Notes under the pieces: generated by a model
Told to the model about the DNA's origin: nothing
Databases searched by the model: none
What the model saw: only the letters and a program-made list of their open reading frames with translations
Part shown: piece by piece, positions 38,846 through 40,554 of the stretch
Numbering within the stretch: the first letter of the stretch is position 1
How the letters are laid out: the number at the start of each line of letters is the position of its first letter
Made by a program: the position numbers and the translations under genes
Origin: Burkholderiales bacterium
GTDB taxonomy: Bacteria; Pseudomonadota; Gammaproteobacteria; Burkholderiales; Usitatibacteraceae
Assembly: GCA_019634955.1 (NCBI GenBank)
Contig: JAHCAK010000036.1
Coordinates: 1-40,554, forward strand
DNA length: 40,554 nt
Reading direction: 5' to 3'

Positions 38846-39973
38846 TCAGCCGGCGAAGAAGTCCCGGACCTTGTCCATGAAGGACTTGGCGCGCGGGTTG
38901 TGGCGGTCGCCGTTGGCGGCCGAGAGCGCTTCGAACTCGCGCAGCAGCTCCCGCTGGCGCTCCGTGAGCTTCACCGGGGTTTCCACCACGATCTCGCAGA
39001 GCAGGTCGCCCGGGTGGGCGGCGCGCACGCCCTTGATGCCCTTGCCGCGCAGGCGCAGCACCTGGCCGGTCTGGGTCTCCGCGGGGATGCGGACCTTCGC
39101 CTGGCCGTCCAGGGTCGGGATCTCGATGTCGCCGCCCAGGGCCGCCGTCGCGAAGCTCACCGGCATCTGGCAGTGCAGGTCGTTGCCGTCGCGCTGGAAG
39201 ACGGCGTGCTCCCGGAGGTGGATCACGACGTACAGGTCGCCCGGCGGGCCCCCGTTCACGCCGGCCTCGCCTTCGCCGCCGAGGCGGATGCGGTCTCCTT
39301 CGTCGATGCCGGCCGGGATCTTCACGGAGAGGGTCTTGTGGCGCTTCACGCGGCCCGCGCCGGCGCAGGCGCGGCAGGGATCGGAGACCATCCGGCCGCT
39401 GCCGTGGCAGGTGGGGCACGACTGCTGGATCGAGAAGAACCCCTGCGACATGCGCACGGCGCCCGTGCCGCCGCAGGTCGTGCAGGTCTTGGGCTGGGTA
39501 CCGGGCTTGGCGCCCGAGCCGTGGCAGGTCTCGCACTCCTCCATCGCGGGGATGCGGATCTTGGTCTCGGTGCCCCGGGCCGCCTGCTCGAGCGTGATCT
39601 CGAGGTTGTAGCGCAGGTCGGCGCCGCGATAGACGTTCGAGCGGCCGCGGCCCGACCCGCCGCCGAAGATGTCGCCGAAGATGTCGCCGAAGGCCTCGGC
39701 GAAGCCGCCGAAGCCGGCATCGCCGCCCATGCCGCCCATCTGGGGGTTCACGCCCGCGTGGCCGTAGGCGTCGTAGGCGCGGCGCTTCTCGGCCTCGGAG
39801 AGGACCTCGTAGGCCTCCTTGGCTTCCTTGAACTTCTCCTCCGACTCCTTGCTGTCCGGGTTGCGGTCGGGGTGGTGCTTCATGGCGAGCCGGCGGTAGG
39901 CCTTCTTGATGTCCTCCTCGGAGGCATCGCGGGCCACCCCCAGCACCTCGTAGTAGTCGCGCTTCGTCGCCAT
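38846..39973 (-). CDS. dnaJ: Chaperone DnaJ (Hsp40, type I)
   Basis: The 375-residue co-chaperone stimulates the DnaK ATPase and delivers unfolded substrates. The J domain has the HPD motif at residues 33-35 (KHHPDRN). A Gly/Phe-rich region follows ([20 protein letters not shown]). The zinc centre has four CxxCxGxG-type motifs ([32 protein letters not shown]), the last with a small variation. The C-terminal substrate domains end at [21 protein letters not shown] Shine-Dalgarno supports the ATG at 39973. It is downstream of dnaK with an intervening hairpin. Confidence 0.98.
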   Translation of the reverse strand: MATKRDYYEVLGVARDASEEDIKKAYRRLAMKHHPDRNPDSKESEEKFKEAKEAYEVLSEAEKRRAYDAYGHAGVNPQMGGMGGDAGFGGFAEAFGDIFGDIFGGGSGRGRSNVYRGADLRYNLEITLEQAARGTETKIRIPAMEECETCHGSGAKPGTQPKTCTTCGGTGAVRMSQGFFSIQQSCPTCHGSGRMVSDPCRACAGAGRVKRHKTLSVKIPAGIDEGDRIRLGGEGEAGVNGGPPGDLYVVIHLREHAVFQRDGNDLHCQMPVSFATAALGGDIEIPTLDGQAKVRIPAETQTGQVLRLRGKGIKGVRAAHPGDLLCEIVVETPVKLTERQRELLREFEALSAANGDRHNPRAKSFMDKVRDFFAG

Positions 39974-40001
39974 GTTCCCCTTCCGTCCCTCAATGCGTGA
40001 A

Positions 40002-40031
40002 GGGGTGAAGGGGGCCCTCCCCCTTCACCCC
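40002..40031 (-). other. 13-bp hairpin between dnaK and dnaJ
   Basis: GGGGTGAAGGGGG at 40002-40014 is perfectly complementary to CCCCCTTCACCCC at 40019-40031, with a 4-nt loop (CCCT on the plus strand). It fills the 82-nt gap between the dnaK stop and the dnaJ start. No T-run follows in the direction of transcription, so it is more likely an attenuator, processing or stability element than a full terminator. Confidence 0.5.
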
Positions 40032-40055
40032 CGGATGCCGCCGGCGGCGCCTGCG

Positions 40056-40554
40056 TCAGGCCGGCTTCTTGTCCTTCACCTCGGTGTACTCCGCGTCGAC
40101 GACGTTCTCCTCCCGGCTAGCGCCCCGGCCACGGCCTTCATCCTTGCCTTCCTGCGGGCCCGGCCCGTCGCCGGCGGGCTGCGCCTTCGCCTGCGCGTCG
40201 GCGTACATGCGCTCGCCGAGCTTCTGGGACGCGGCCGCGAGCGCCTGGCTCCTCGCCTCGATCGTCGCCTTGTCGCCGTCCTTCAGCACCGCCTCGAGCG
40301 CCTTCGCCGCCTCCTCGATCGCGGTCTTCTCGGCCGCGTCGACCTTGTCGCCGTACTCGGCGAGCGACTTGCGCACCGAATGCAGGAGCTGGTCGGCCTG
40401 GTTGCGCGCCGTGACGAGCTCGAGCTGCTTCCTGTCCTCGTCGGCGTGCGACTCGGCGTCCTTCACCATGCGCTGGATCTCGTCCTCGGAGAGGCCCGAG
40501 CTCGCCTTGATGGTGATCTTGGATTCCTTGCCGGTGGCCTTGTCCTTCGCGCTC
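40056..40554 (-). CDS. dnaK: Chaperone DnaK (Hsp70), C-terminal part
   Basis: This is the 3' end of dnaK, cut by the window edge; 165 codons are visible. The end of the substrate-binding beta domain is recognisable ([20 protein letters not shown]), followed by the helical lid beginning [14 protein letters not shown], then a Gly/Pro/Glu-rich tail ending [15 protein letters not shown]. The acidic EEVD-like bacterial tail is the usual DnaK type. The ATPase domain is beyond the window, so an upstream grpE is not visible. Confidence 0.95.
   Translation of the reverse strand, partial: SAKDKATGKESKITIKASSGLSEDEIQRMVKDAESHADEDRKQLELVTARNQADQLLHSVRKSLAEYGDKVDAAEKTAIEEAAKALEAVLKDGDKATIEARSQALAAASQKLGERMYADAQAKAQPAGDGPGPQEGKDEGRGRGASREENVVDAEYTEVKDKKPA

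Overview
This is a gene-dense, very GC-rich stretch of a bacterial chromosome. It carries 34 recognisable protein genes, and no gap without a gene reaches 300 bases. The run leuC-leuD-leuB-asd-fimV-truA-trpF-trpB-trpA-accD-folC-SPOR protein-purF-metZ is a gene order I know from Betaproteobacteria (Burkholderiales, Rhodocyclales and Nitrosomonadales types). FimV, the single-chain indolepyruvate:ferredoxin oxidoreductase and the cysS/TPR/peptidyl-prolyl isomerase/lpxH neighbourhood fit the same class. I cannot name the genus. I see no tRNA, rRNA, insertion sequence, phage gene or CRISPR array, so this is core chromosome rather than a genomic island.

Layout. Positions 1-3132 hold a two-domain response regulator (minus), a PA0069-type radical SAM protein (plus) and a DUF72 protein (minus). 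The intergenic region between the first two has two inverted DnaA-box-like sites. Positions 3240-6755 encode a 1171-residue indolepyruvate:ferredoxin oxidoreductase. On the minus strand, 10358 to 6763 is an apparent operon of malic enzyme (maeB), a VOC-fold protein and a peptidase S66 LD-carboxypeptidase. Divergent from maeB is a compact operon: a cysteine-less ArsR-type regulator with a probable autoregulatory operator, a Tat lipoprotein amidohydrolase, and a transporter-acyltransferase fusion. aroC follows.

Positions 15196-31540 are the biosynthetic backbone: leucine (leuC, leuD, leuB with a 42-residue entericidin-like lipoprotein inside), aspartate semialdehyde (asd), the polar scaffold FimV, tRNA modification (truA), tryptophan (trpF, trpB, trpA), fatty acid and folate (accD, folC), a SPOR cell-division protein, purine (purF) and methionine (metZ). 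Many of these genes overlap by 4 nt (ATGA or GTGA), which suggests translational coupling. cvpA, which I would expect between the SPOR gene and purF, is absent. An arginine-deiminase-superfamily gene resembling the arginine dihydrolase ArgZ is coupled to metZ.

Positions 32356-36027 (minus) form an envelope operon: a TPR protein, an L,D-transpeptidase, a cyclophilin with a possible second start that adds a signal peptide, and lpxH. cysS is divergent from it, behind a 230-nt leader containing a 49-codon reading frame. The window ends with an orphan ABC substrate-binding protein, dnaJ and the 3' part of dnaK, with a 13-bp hairpin between the two chaperone genes.

I did not find a convincing new defence or mobile system. 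The observations most worth following are the cyclophilin signal-peptide fusion, the ArgZ-like gene, the homologous C-terminal domains of the adjacent TPR and L,D-transpeptidase proteins, the ArsR operon and operator, the very short predicted leaders of several transcripts, and the DnaA-box pair.
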